A stretch of DNA of 64,000 bases, taken from Agaricus subrufescens. Lineage: Eukaryota > Basidiomycota > Agaricomycetes > Agaricales > Agaricaceae. The translations under genes and the position numbers were made by a program. How positions within the stretch are numbered: the stretch's first letter is position 1; each line of letters begins with the position of its first letter. The notes under the pieces are model-generated. The model saw nothing but the letters and a program-made list of their open reading frames with translations, searched no databases and was not told the DNA's origin. The stretch lies in assembly GCA_029945375.1 (NCBI GenBank), contig CM057063.1, positions 310,001 to 374,000 on the forward strand. The letters are read 5' to 3'. Shown here piece by piece: positions 24,392 through 36,544 of the stretch.

Positions 24392-25105
24392 GCCTTGCTG
24401 GAAAGCGCTAATCTTTGTTACCACTGGTGATGGTAGTATGTCGGAGTAGAGATACTTGACAGATACCATTGAGAGTTGTTATTCCGCTGCCGCGTAAAGT
24501 GCATAAATTGTAGAGTCATGCACTCATAATCATAGTTGCATATAACCGCTGGTCACTGGTTCAGTTTAGGAGTCTTTAAAGGCTAGTTAGTGGTTGATCT
24601 GCGCAATGCCTCTTGATTTTGAACCAGCTAAACATTTTGAGTCTCAATGGAACACCGTGCGAGGAATGAGCGCGGTGTGTTGTCTCGGAAGGGCAGCCCG
24701 TGTGAATGATGGATTCGTAGTATAGTGATCCTCACATTGCATAATATCACATTCGTCTCTCCTCTCTGTGCTGAGTGGACGGCACCGCTACCTGCTCGCG
24801 ATTCCTTAAAGCCACCCTCCCGATCCCATACATTAGATGAGATTATTGGCACAGGTAGGTTGTAGGTTGTACACATCCGGGTGACCCGATGCTGTTCCAA
24901 CCTCACTCTTACCGCCTGGAGGCCTGGGGACGACTATCCCTCCAGGCCTTCCACTCCCCCACTCACACTGCCATAGTCATATTGATTATTATGTTATTGG
25001 TGACGCGTACCCGGCGCCCTGAGGAGAGTACCTATAAGCGGTGGCAGCAGCATCGGTGGCACTGCCACCGCTATGTAGTTGCTTCTGTCCCAACAGTATC
25101 CCGGC
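24392..25105. other. Intergenic region between NACHT copies
   Basis: About 700 bp between the two tandem copies. It is likely part of the duplicated unit. No gene is seen, and no remnant of the copy-2 C-terminal tail was recognised here. Confidence 0.4.
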
Positions 25106-27952
25106 ATGTCGCCCAAATCCTCTACATGCCCGTCGTCTGCTTGCTATTTCCCCTACCCTCGTTCTACTGCGTTAGCCCGCCCTTCACCGTTGCGACCCAA
25201 ACTGTCTCTCCCGCCCTCTGGTCCTCATGCAGTGAGCTATCCTTCCGGGCCCTTAACGGCAAATGATTTCTTTGACCCCTCCACAAACGCCGCGGCAGCA
25301 AAGCTCGCTATTTCTCCAATGCCAAATCCCCAACCTATTGCTTTACCTTCCATCTTGGAACACTACCAATCCGCTCACCAACCAATCTCTCCATCCTCTC
25401 AAGGTCCCAATCATCTCCCTTATTTTGCTATCGTTGCCGAATGTTTTGACTCTAAGCAGGACAACCTTCAATCAATATCAGCCAACCAGAAGACTTAATG
25501 TGTCAGAACTATTCAGTTCATCAGCACGCACTCCACTTTACCTTAGGACCTTCGACTCACCGGGGTTCAACTGTGAGTTTATTCCTAGACTTTTGAATCT
25601 AATGTCTGTATCATGATAGTACTATGGCGAAGGAATATTCAGTAAATCACAAAATTTCTCTGTAAACAACAGCACGTTTATCGACAACAGCACAACCTTA
25701 GATGACTGTAAAGGTATCCTACTTTACTCCTTTGCTACAACGATGCCGACTAAGTTCTGTCAGTTATGAAGACATTTCTGCTGCATACAATAATTGGGGC
25801 AGAGTACGACTCTTCTGACCGAGACCCACCCCCACGATGTCACCCTGGAACCCGGCTCGCAATCATAGAACGATGCAAGGTCTTCATTATCGAGTGCAGT
25901 GGGGAAGAAAAGATGCGATGGATCGTTGGACCCGCTGGAGTTGGGAAGTCCGCAATCATGCAGGTTATCGCTGAGGAAACCCCTGCTGATGCCTCGGTTT
26001 TCTTTTCTATCAATGGACGGAGAGATGGAACGAAAATATTCACGACCATAGCTTACCAACTTGCGGTCAAATACGAAGTATACCGCCAGTTCATCTGGAA
26101 GGAGATGAGCCGCGACCCATCTCTCTTCCGCAAAGCGTTACGCGTGCAGTTCAAAAAATTCATTGGTGAACCGTTCATCCATCAGAACTTGTTTCATCCC
26201 TCAAAACGATTTATCGTCATCATTGATGGTCTCGACGAATGTGCTGATCCCAACACTCAGCAGGAGCTCCTTGAGTTGATCTCGGACTTCTGTCTTGCAT
26301 ATCCTGCTTCTCCGATTGTCTGGTTTATTGCCAGTCGCCCAGAGCCTCACATCACCTCATTTTTTGATGATGCAAAGGTTATGCCAGCGTACACGATGGA
26401 AGAAATTATGATAGATTCGGATGAAGCATGCGAGGACGTTCAGCGGTATCTCCGCGAGGAACTGAACAAGATCAAACGCGCCTATCCCACCCTCAAGCGC
26501 AAGCGGGAATGGCCCTCTGAACTTGAATTCATAAAGATTGCTACAGCTACGGGTGGGCTATTTGCGTACGCTTCGACAGTGGTCCGTTATATCGGCGACC
26601 CTTACTACGGAGACCCGCTCTCTCAGCTCGATGACGTACTCGTAGCCATTGATGCAGCGCTGAAGGATGTCACGTTAAGAGGGAATAATCCGTTTTCTCT
26701 TCTCGATGCCTTGTATGCAAACATCATCTCGAAGAGTCCGGCTGGTGCCATGCGCGATACTACAAAGCTGCTACTTGTTCATTCAGACTATGGAAATTCA
26801 TCACGTCGGGGTACTTTTCGCTATCAATGTAACAAACTGGGTCTGACTGAAGATGCGGCTTATGGTGCTGTTCGTCATCTACACGCGGTCGTAAAGGTCC
26901 CGGCGCCTGACGAAGCTGACCGTCAGTTTCTCACATAATTCCACAAGTCTTTCAAAGACTTCCTATTTGACTTCAAACGATCCGGATTTCTTCTTAACGC
27001 CAAAGATGAGGTTGACCAGCTAGAGGCTCAATGTTCGTTTCGAATCGTCGCACAGGTCCCTGATAATTCTGATGGTACTGCCCGTGGTGAAGGTATTCAG
27101 TGTCATGATTATGGTTATTTGGAAGGTAGTCCCGGCTTTTGCGATACCATCTCACTATCTTGGCCAGGGAATGAGGGTTCTAAGACCATTGATCATAGAT
27201 TAAAGTGTGATTTGTACCGCCATTCAATGATCGATATGTGCACCATATTTCCTGACTGGACAGGACCTGTTTTGATGCGTTGACTACACGTTTTAAGGCA
27301 CTTGGCCCTTCCTTTCCAATTGACTCCGTGAAAAAATTTGTGTTTGTAAGTTTCGGCTACCTCTAAATATTTGATGCTGAAACTATGTACAAGGACGAAT
27401 TTCGTTCCGCACTCATGGGCCTTGACAAGGTGAAGCAAGGCCGCTTCGGACATTAGATTATGCAGCAATCTGCGGATGGATTAGTCTCTGGTTTATAAAA
27501 CCTATTGGAACTAGTGCCCAATACTCTGATCCTTGGGATCCCATGTGCAAAGTGAGTTTTAAATCTCGACTATCGAGTTCATTCAAGCTGATTTTCCATA
27601 GCATCAGAAGACTTGTATTGGACCACAGTTGTCAGGCTGGAGTACCGCTTTCGCAAGAGTTGTAGGAAACTCCGAAAATGCTGCAGCACATGTAGACATT
27701 CCTCGATTCAATGTCAAAGGAGGAAAAGGACATCACTGGCAATGTACTAGCGTTGGAGCCAACCACGAGTGCCCATGCTGCTTGCAACGCTTGGCACGCC
27801 ATTTCATCACCAATCCTGATAAACTTGCCTTTGTCTTTGTTGACTCGACTGGCATGAGTTACGTAGAGGTGTCATTTGTCGACCCAGACGATGGTACATC
27901 GGAATGGAGATACCGATTTTGTCATTCTGGCTCTCCTTTGTGTGTTGATTGA
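25106..27952 (+). pseudogene. NACHT-domain NTPase, tandem copy 2, decayed
   Basis: Homolog of the 22.1-24.4 kb gene. The longest open part (25766..26938) carries Walker A GPAGVGKS, Walker B FIVIIDGLDEC and WFIASRPEPHITSFF, close to copy 1. The upstream exons MSPKSSTCPSS... and FSKSQNFSVNNSTF are also present. An in-frame TAA at 26936-26938 falls where copy 1 has a Tyr codon just before FHK. The homologous frame then continues (FHKSFKDFLFDFKRSG) to about 27270, where a frameshift or deletion follows. Another in-frame stop lies near 27364, and after one more shift the C-terminal tail reads DYAAICGWISLWFIKPIGTS, then GPQLSGWSTAF, CPCCLQRL and STGMSYVEVSFVDPDDG, ending at 27952. A shortened protein of NTPase only could still be made. 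The exact splicing of the first exons is unclear. Confidence 0.75.
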
Positions 27953-29936
27953 TGTGGTGTACAATATGCTAATAAGCTGGGCTGTGATCGATATTTATGT
28001 CTATCACCGTTATCATATCTTCTCGGGACAACATTCTGATCAGGGTACCCCGCATGCAACGTGTCATCTATATTTACATCTATTACTGTAGACCTCTTGG
28101 CTTCTTCTAACGTCATACCATCGTAGGTACTCAACCAGCGAATGATGAATGAGAAGTTGATTATTGGCACCGAGTCACATCAGGTGGAGCAGCCCTTTCG
28201 CATACGTCGTAGTGCCGCAGCGAAGGGCGACAGGGAGGCCTAGACAAGGTTAGGTCTCCGGAACTGGCGGAGATGAACCTCTTTATGTAAAGCCTGCCCT
28301 GGACCAAGTATGAGGTACTGTTCACCGGTACCGCAACCTTTTGAAGTTAACATGCGGCTCCAAGTTTTCTCAATGCTTGTCTGGAATACTGATATCATAT
28401 TGGAGTGAGTCCACGAGATGTGTAGAACCGTTCCATCAGCAAATGGATTAGTGGCGGGACGGGTCATGAGGACACGATCTTCAAAATGACTTGATTTGAT
28501 TTACGTTAACTCCAGGATCAATTATGTTATTTTGCCATCGCTGGGGAAAAATACAAGAATTTCCCAAGGTTAGAACAAAAGAGAACTATCCTTTGTACTT
28601 GAAAGCCTAGAATCGTTGAGCTGGAGCTCGACAAAACTACTAGTACTAGTGTTCCGTGGAATATTCACAACCCAGTGCTGAAGGGCGATTGATACGGGCT
28701 TGCTGCAATAAGAATATCTTGTCTCCTCTGTGTTGGCGGTAGAACGAGAACTGATCAAACCACTTCGTTGGACTACTGGCTAGAATTATCTGAAGTCCGC
28801 TGTGTCGTCATCATTGGAACACCAAAGGGTTGATTTTGATAAACAAGAGACAAAACCAACTCGAAGGGAAATCTTGTCTCGAGGTTCTGTCTTGTTATAT
28901 TGTTTTGAATAGGTGAGGGACAATACGGTTTGTCTGCCCTTCGGTAGTCACTGATGAGTGGTCAACACTGAACAAAAGGCTCTGTGTACTAATTAGTAAG
29001 CACCACTCCATCAGCCTGTTTTTCCCAAATTATGCGCTTCTAATTCATTGCATTTAGGGGTAAGGGGGTTTATTATGGTTTTCAAAGCGCCACTACATGC
29101 ACTAGCATGTGACTTGCTCGATCTTCGAATACCCTGCCATCCCACAGTATAGAATGCTGACCAAAACTGCCACTGAGAGAGAGGGAGGTCAACACGGAGT
29201 GCCCAGAGGCAATAGTACCATCTGACCTCCAGAGGGTCAAGTAGCGTTGCCAGCCTAGCACAACTATGGCCACATTCGAACGATGAGGCGTTTTTCGGGT
29301 GATCTCGAGAGAAGACCACGAGTCTAGATGTGGGCCGAACTGTACCAGCCCTCTATAACCGCCTCTATAACCGTTTCCGGGGTTCTGACGGTGAGAAGCC
29401 TTGGCTCATTAATGTCCCGGCAGCACTTTAGCGTGAAGGGTCGTATGTGGCTGTGACAACATTGCGATTGATGGCATTATGAGCCATTAATAAACTTCAC
29501 TAACCCTTCCTCTGCTACTTTCATCCACATTTCGATGTTAGTAATCCGAAAAGCTCACCGAGGCCTTAACCATGCACACGAGACCGCAATTGAACGCTTT
29601 AGCAATCAAAGCATGCAGCCTCAATATCGCACTGGCAGCGCCGATAAGAAATTGTTCGTGCACATGGTCAATTGACGACGGGGATGAAGGTATGATGAAA
29701 GTTTTGCTATTGACCCACGTCGATGGTGGGCTTCTGATAGGCGGTGTTAGATCGTGATTATTTGAACATTATCAAAAGAGTCGGCGCAAACAGTCCAATA
29801 TGGGCAAGTTGAAAAGTTTGAGATCGATTTGAATTGGCTCTTGGACCAACGGTCTTATAAGGACAAAGAACCTTGTAAAAGTCAGCCCCCCGTTCCAATC
29901 CTTTTCTTCTCCCATTTCTTTCTGATAACCTTCTTC
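27953..29936. other. Intergenic region
   Basis: About 2 kb. Minus-strand frames at 28240-28467 and 29011-29319 and a plus frame at 29572-29757 have no domain or splice support. Two short direct repeats 'cctctataaccg' occur at about 29351-29374. Nothing else is recognised. Confidence 0.4.
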
Positions 29937-31422
29937 ATGTGGGCTATAACAGGTCTATATCTAGCGTTCTTTCTTTTTACTGGGTTCTCGAATGGATCTC
30001 CCATCAACTCGACACTTAGTAACCATGAGCAAGATAGTGGCAACCGCACTCCCGCCGTGATGCCTACTGTCGAGCTCAGAGCCACCTCGAACTGTTTTCC
30101 TGGGTTTAACTTCAAGATGCCTGCAAACCCCCCTTCATCACTCACCAATTGGTGGTGTGACTCAGACACTGAATATGCGTTTGTCGGGTTTAGTTACGAG
30201 GTTACCGCATGTAAGTACATGATTCTGCACTGCTTACTATCACTTGAAAGCGACGATGCACATAGTTTGCTAACATAAACTTTTAGGTCAGAGCTTACAA
30301 ACTCTCAAGAATGAATTCACGGATATCAGAAAGCAATTTAACGGACGTTATGTACGATTATATGGAGCTTGCGATAGGCATGGTTTCAAGTACGTATTTC
30401 GGCACCAAGGGGAAAAAAATACATTCTTATTTAGATCACCTCAGTGACGATGTTATCAACGCGGCCTGGCATGCTGGGATTGGCGTACACGCACTCATCT
30501 GGGTGAACATCTTAATTCCTAATCTAATCGTAAACAAGGCTGACAGATCTAATGGGCTAGTTCGGATTCGATGGGGACAGTAAATGGAAAACTCGACGCG
30601 ACAGTTTATTCTCGACACTTCATTCGAACCCGTATGCAAAATATGTCGTCCGTGTGGTGCAGTTTGGCTCCGAGCCGTTATTTGATCGCGTCTTGAGCGC
30701 AGGCGCCCTGGCAGAGCAAGTCCGACAGGCGAAATCTAATCTTGCATCACTTCACATTCCTGTGACTATCAGTGACTTAGCTTATTCCTACCAAAGGGTA
30801 AACGTTATTCTATTCGGAAGAATACAATTTCTGATCTCAAGGATTCTAGGATCACTCCTCCAGCGAGGTTATGAATGCAATTGACATTATTGATGCCCAT
30901 ATTTTGCCCTTTTTCTCTGGTGACGCTTCGACAGGTAAGCTCATCGAGTATCTGCGACTTTTTTCAGAGCTAAAATCATTGTAGCAAAGAAGTCTTGGCC
31001 GATTGTCCAGAGAGATATCAACTGGTTCATTCAGAACGGTAAAGGGAAGAAGATGTATCTTAGCCAGGTAAGTGTCCAATCCCATGACTCTCGGGTTAAA
31101 TGACCAAACAAACGGATTACAGAATGGCTGGCCCTCGAAGTCGTACCCTGGGGTAGAGCCAAACAGCCCTAAGGCGGTGGCTAACGTACAAAACGAAAAG
31201 GTAAAGAATAATTGTATTCTAAAGCAATTTTTGCTCATCTATGGGATGTTTCAGGATTACTTCAATCTACTTGATTCCCATTGTTCGTATTTCAAATCCG
31301 CCTCTGGAGGGGGGATAGGCTGGTTCGCACACATATATTCCGATAATCAGGAACCAGGGTATGGAATTTATGGAACTAATGGAAAACTCAAATTCCCTTT
31401 CAAGCCTCGCACTACTTGTTAA
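29937..31422 (+). CDS. GH17-family beta-1,3-glucanase-like secreted protein
   Basis: Eight exons: join(29937..30210,30287..30389,30445..30502,30561..30797,30868..30934,30985..31067,31123..31200,31255..31422), 355 aa. Signal peptide MWAITGLYLAFFLFTGFSNG. GH17 barrel landmarks: LTNWWCDSDTEYAFVGFSYE, GRYVRLYGACDRHGF, GIGVHALIWFGFDGDSKWK, VVRVVQFGSEPLF with the proton donor at about Glu183, and MYLSQNGWPS, where the residue before NGWPS is Gln274. The end is GIGWFAHIYSDNQEPGYGIYG then FKPRTTC. In classical GH17 enzymes the nucleophile is a Glu just before the T/N-GWP motif; here the codon is CAG. The protein may be weakly active, non-hydrolytic, or belong to a fungal subgroup with this substitution. 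Likely role is on cell-wall beta-1,3-glucan outside the cell. Confidence 0.88.
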
Positions 31423-32269
31423 ATCCTTCTGTACCATTCGACCTTTCGTTTCCTATGTTTCCATAACGACAAAATTATGAAATGTTATTTCAGAGAACTT
31501 CGCTGACATGAGGGATCCTTTGTTATCTCAGAAGGAACCATTAGCCGGTTTTTCATATTTGTGATAACAAATGCAGGAAAATTGTCAAGATAATTAATAC
31601 AGCGCGATAGGATAAAAATTTCATATCCCCCCATTGTTACTTATAATGACTCGTATGAATATGAACACTGAACCAACAAAAATAGATCTAAGCCAGGACG
31701 ATTTCTGCGGTTCCGGGCTTTGATATCGATTGGCGCTATATGTGCTGTCTTTGTAATTGAAAATCCAAGTTTCACCGAAGCCTCAGGGGCGTCGGTATCG
31801 GTCAGAATAGTATAGAAGGCTCCTCGCAACCGAGCGGCCTTACGACTTGCTCCTTGCCTTCTCTATTACAGCCAAAGAACGTGGGTGTCATGGTATAACC
31901 TCCTCGACTTCGAGAAACCAACTTTGACAAGAAACGAATTCCGGTTGTGAGTTTTTTTTTCGTTGCCGAGGATGTGACTCTAATCGGATGCGGCGTAGAT
32001 TGAGTGTCCATAGATTCGGGTTTCGCATATATATATAGGAGTTCTGAGCTTTTTTATAAAGGCAAGTTCAAGGGACCGGTTGCCTCGCTCCGATGACCGA
32101 GAAGGATGTATCGGTCAGTTCGATAGAGCCCTGGATGGAGCCGTTCGTCAAAGGCATGGGTAAAGTTTTACAACTTTAGGTACTTTGCCTGACTCACATT
32201 TGCCTCGGGCAAGATAAGAACACAGGATAAAAGCCTGGTTGAGTCCGTATCTCAGACTATTCAACCAAC
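31423..32269. other. Intergenic region
   Basis: About 850 bp with only short frames. A run 'tatatatatagg' at about 32028-32039 and 'ggataaaagc' at 32226-32235 (about 40 bp before the next start) are the only notable promoter-like sequences. Confidence 0.4.
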
Positions 32270-32982
32270 ATGGACTCCCAAGTAACGCTTGTTAACCACG
32301 ACCCCCTCGTCATAGTGCTCAGCCGGGATGATGTAAAGGAGACAGAGTTGATACGACATAGAGATGGTAGGAGTTTGTACAAAGTCGAGTCGGATGAATC
32401 CCTCCTAACGCTAAAGACATCGGTTTATCGAGCGGGTTCTGATATACCGATGGCGTTTATTGAGACGAAGAATATTTGTGGTCGGGAAAAAATCACACTC
32501 AGAGATGGAGCACGGCGGAATATCACTGACTGGATATCTGGCTACAGCATTTTCAGCTTGTTGTGAGTTAATGATTTGTTTTAGGCTGATGAACGTAAAA
32601 ATACTGACAAGTTAAATATCCAGTCCTATGACATTCGAGAGCGAAGGCAGGCGATATCTTTGGAAGAAGAACCACGTTCAGCAGTTGGGTGTACGTTGTT
32701 CTCTAGTTATGAATCCGCCACATCTAAACTGAAATATTTCCTCAGTTTTTCAATGATCACGATACCGAAAACCCCATCGCGTGGTATGAAAGGTCGAAGC
32801 TGAGGGTGATTAATGGAGTACTTAAAAGCTTTCCAGCATCTTTGACGCTCCAAGATGAGGCGAAAGAGGTGCAAGATATTGTGGTCATCAGCCTCCTCGT
32901 AATCGAGGACCGGATAAGAGGAGACTTCAGACCTGGAAGGTACAGGAAAACAGTACGAAGTCCTAGGCCGACGGCAATTTAG
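32270..32982 (+). CDS. DUF6593-like protein
   Basis: Three exons: join(32270..32562,32624..32690,32746..32982), 198 aa. It begins MDSQVTLVNHDPLVIVLSRD, with LIRHRDGRSLYKVESDE and YRAGSDIPMAFIETK, then FESEGRRYLWKKN and ENPIAWYERSKLR across introns. This layout (a beta-strand-rich, tubby/LURP-like small domain ending in a 'rigid rule' such as YLWK...NPIAWY) matches the DUF6593 family common in basidiomycetes. Function is unknown. No signal peptide, probably cytosolic. Only 98 bp separates it from GET4 on the same strand. Confidence 0.7.
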
Positions 32983-33080
32983 AAGTCAGACCAAGGTTCG
33001 CTACTTAGATTAGATCTCCGATTCGATTGTTCGTGATGATATCACTGTGTCTATAGTTACTTATTTCACCGACCTCCACT

Positions 33081-34350
33081 ATGTCTTCCAGAGCCTTGAA
33101 TGCCATTCTGCCACAAGTGGCAAAGTTTCCTTATGAGGCCCATCAAAAGGCGCGGACGTTTGCCTCGCGATATACGAAATCAGGCCAATATGATACCGCC
33201 ATCGATGTCCTTTTTCAGAGCGCACGGGAGCTACTTAAAAGTGGTCAGGCCGGTAGTGGAGTAGATCTTGCTGGGTTCCTTCTAGATGTATATGATACAA
33301 AAGGTGAAGAGGTAACAGATGAGAGCAGAGGTCTGTATTCCACGTCGTGGGATTTCTATGTTACTGAGTCTTGCGCCTGGTCTAGGTAGATTAACGCAGT
33401 TACTCGCTCTCACTGGTTCGGATGGCTCATGGAGAAAAACGCTCATAGACAAAGCTGTTGCGTGAGTTTTTGCCTTTCCATATGCGTCAGTGACGTGAAC
33501 TTCTCCAGGTGGTCAGCCAAGTTTGGGCAATGTCCCTCTGGCGACCCAGATCTACATCATTACATTGGAAACCTGTTGTTTAAAGGTAATGTGCATTTAA
33601 CACACGAAAAAACTAATCTCAACCACACACCTTCTTAGACGGAGATTTTGCTGCTGCAGAGTTACATTTCTTAGCGTCGGGCCAGAGAGATAGCGCACGC
33701 TCACTCGCCGAGATGTTCATACAATGGTCAGGTGGAGAGCAGGCAGGCATATTTGCCCTGAGAGGAACCTTCCCGTACGTCGCGTCTCGCGAACATCGTC
33801 ATTATCATTATTATTACATGCATTCTAATGGTTTACAGGTACTTGCTTAATGGTAATATCCTTGCGGCTCGAACATTCATCAAACACTTCCTCTCTGGCC
33901 TTCCAAAGACATATACTCCCTCAACAAATATAGTTTCGATCGGAGATAACGATGAGGTAGTGATAACCTCTGATCCTCTTATCAACTTTTGTCAATTGGC
34001 CATTCTTACGTGTCAACGTGCGGATGGCGATCAAAACAAGGTCGCTCGTGAGAGTTGGGTGCGTCTTTGTGGAACATATCTGAGCCAAGGGGGGCCGCTG
34101 GCCGCCCCAGAAGTCCGCAAGGCACGTTCCGTATGCAACGCAAGCAACACACTCACTGAATGCCACTTTCCTTTCTTAGATGCTGAATGAGGTAGCAACG
34201 CTTTACTTCGCTATCCCTCCACCCCGTACTCAAGCTGCCAACCCCTTTGGCGGCATGTTATCTTCCTTATTCGGTGCACCTGGTTCCACACAGCCGGAAC
34301 GTCGTATTTTGCAACCTACGGGCACGGGAGCATCTCCGGGTCTTGATTGA
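33081..34350 (+). CDS. GET4: GET4, tail-anchored protein targeting factor
   Basis: Six exons: join(33081..33330,33386..33461,33509..33585,33639..33774,33839..34121,34180..34350), 330 aa. An all-helical protein of the GET complex that, with Get5, passes tail-anchored proteins from Sgt2 to Get3 in the cytosol. Landmarks: FPYEAHQKARTFASRYTKSG, YDTAIDVLFQSARELLKSGQ, GVDLAGFLLDVYDT, LTQLLALTGSDGSWRKTLID, AVAWSAKFGQCPSGDPDLHH, FLASGQRDSARSLAEMFIQW, PYLLNGNILAARTF, INFCQLAILTCQR and MLNEVATLYFAIPPP. The last intron starts with GC instead of GT (AAG|gcacgt at 34122) and is needed to keep the frame. The C-terminal end is Gly/Pro-rich. Confidence 0.93.
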
Positions 34351-35715
34351 CTTGACCGGTTCATTGCCCCAAATCCCGATCCGCTTTTTTTTTAAAGAGA
34401 AGTCTATACAGGATAGTTCCGTCAGAATTAGTCGCGCTGCAGTTCAACGCCATTAAATAATCTTGAATTACATGTCTTTCGGTATTGGGAGCTAGACTAT
34501 CTGCCCATACATGAGTAGTCTTTCTGTTGTTTACATGTTGGTGTTCACAGTGTCTGAAACCAGGAAAATACACACCTGTTGTGGATATTTTGATTACATC
34601 ACTACCACCACTACCACTAAGCAATCTCCGATGCTTACACCTCTCTCACTTCCACAGTGCCTTTGGAAATACTCACATCTGCGGTTGCTCACTTCATTGA
34701 GAGAAACTACCGTCCAGGCAGAACGGAGAGCTTGGCCTAAGCACCCAAAATAACATCTTCCATATTAGGTGCTCGACCTCTGGTAGCCGGGCTTTCTGTC
34801 GATACCAACGACTCTATTTCCTCCAAAATCTCAAATACAGATACGTATATGCGGCTATAAGTATTGACTCACAAGTCGAACTACCAATCGTAAATCAAAT
34901 TATCAGGATAACAACTGAGCACCGAAAGACAAACTTCTACAACTTTTTACTGTTTCATCTAGAGAGTCTCATTCGCTTCCACTATCACTCGTTTCATGCC
35001 GAAAGTCCATATCCTGTCCTTGACCTTCTCTATCAACATATCCTTATTTTTGTTTCTTCTACGGCCATACCGACCACGATGCAAATTTCTGGAATCCTTC
35101 TGTATCAGCATCCTAGTGGCTTCTATAGCTCTGCCCGAACCAAAGCAAACTTTTGCCGGGTAGTAAAGGCCATTTTCAGCCATCATGGCTGAAGCAGCCA
35201 TATTGAGTTCACCGCGATCCTTCCCTATCAGACGAGTTTTGTTAACGTATCTCTACTATGCTTCTTGAGCGGGAGACTGGAGAGCTCCCGGCTAGTAAAA
35301 GTGGAGCAGACACAGTTGGATCACCCAGACCGCGTTAACTGATCATCTCCCCTATCCAGTTGTCCCGACCTCTACTTAAGTACGGGACATTTGAAGAGAT
35401 TGTTCCGAAAAAAATATGAGAATGTCGAGAATAAGTTGGCGCAGCAGTGCAATTACGGAAAGGAAGTCGTAGTAAGCTAGAGTTAAGCTTGGCTCATGTA
35501 GCCCCAAATAAAACATTCAAAACCCATCGCTTAAATTCGGGTTCTATCGAGATGTCAAGATTAGTGGGTTGCAGGTAGATTGTGCCAAAGCACTAGATCA
35601 GTATCCATTCAACCTTACGGTGTTCTGTCGGTGCCCATACTGGATGCCAAGGTATCGTCAAAAATCTGTCAGAAACACGCTAAAATATCCATTACATCTC
35701 TAGTCCGTTTGGTCA
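34351..35715. other. Intergenic region
   Basis: About 1.4 kb between GET4 (+) and the beta-trefoil gene (-), which converge. A minus-strand 80-codon frame at 34959-35201 is basic (RGRYGRRRNKNKDM) with no known domain. A short 'actaccacc' repeat lies at about 34603-34619. Confidence 0.4.
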
Positions 35716-36544
35716 TCAAACACTCTGAAAAACAAATCTTTGCCCTGCGCTTCCATCAGAACCCTTAAGTGTGATCTAGTACCGGATACCAGCCAGTTAG
35801 TCAAAGCACGAGTATCATGACAGCTGAATCTAACTCACAATGTTGTCTCCTTCATTCCTTGGGGTATTCGTCCAGAGCAAATCCTGGGAAGGAATTTTGA
35901 TCTATAAAAATGTTCCCGTTAAACATCAAAAGAGGAAAGTGAGAAAGTGAAAGGACAAACAGCGTATAGATCATCATGTCCATTGTTTCCCTTATTTTCG
36001 ATGAACCAGGTAGTCTGATCATTAAAAGCTGCGTATACTTGAGCGTTCTACAAAGTCGCAACTGTCATGGACTAGTTTTCAACTTTTGGTTTGCTTAACT
36101 TACGAGTTTCTGGTCAGCATAAGCTTTAGCGCCTGTTCCGGCGCTTTGAATTAAATAACCGCCATTTCCATCTGAACTGATATCCCACTGGGTATTCAAA
36201 TAGTTGTAAAGTATTCCCATGGTCATTGGGTGCCTAGAACTTACCTGTTCCCAGATACTAGCAAACTGGTCTGACATGGTTATAGAGCTTTTCGAGTCTG
36301 GTCTCATAGCAGGGAAACTGCGGGCTGATTGTGTACCGCTGAATATGCGATATCTGCCAGCTGCAAGCTGTACGTAGTTAGTGAAGCTGCCTTTCTCAAG
36401 ATAAGAAGACGATGAGGCGCACTGTCTGTGCCTGTACAATGATAGCGCCAAAAATGACGGTGCTAAGCACAGAGGAAACAAAGCTGGAGAACAACATTGC
36501 TGTAGGGGAGTGGTGAGGTGCTCTGGTGAGATAGTGAACTTCAT
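35716..36544 (-). CDS. Beta-trefoil (ricin-B-like) protein, possible protease inhibitor
   Basis: Minus-strand gene of about five exons. Recognisable pieces: AAGRYRIFSGTQSARSF and IWEQ (ending near 36245), WDISSDGNGGYLIQSAGTG and AKAYADQKL (about 36187-36103), NAQVYAAFNDQTTWFIENKG (about 36062-35990), IKIPSQDLLWT (about 35895-35860) and the final GSDGSAGQRFVFQSV ending at the stop at 35716. The GxYRI start, a W-rich repeat pattern, and the YSIKVP-DLxW-like strand match fungal ricin-B-like lectins and the cospin-type beta-trefoil protease inhibitors. Which of the two it is cannot be told. The first ~50 codons after 36544 are uncertain and may hide an intron. No clear signal peptide. Confidence 0.55.
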
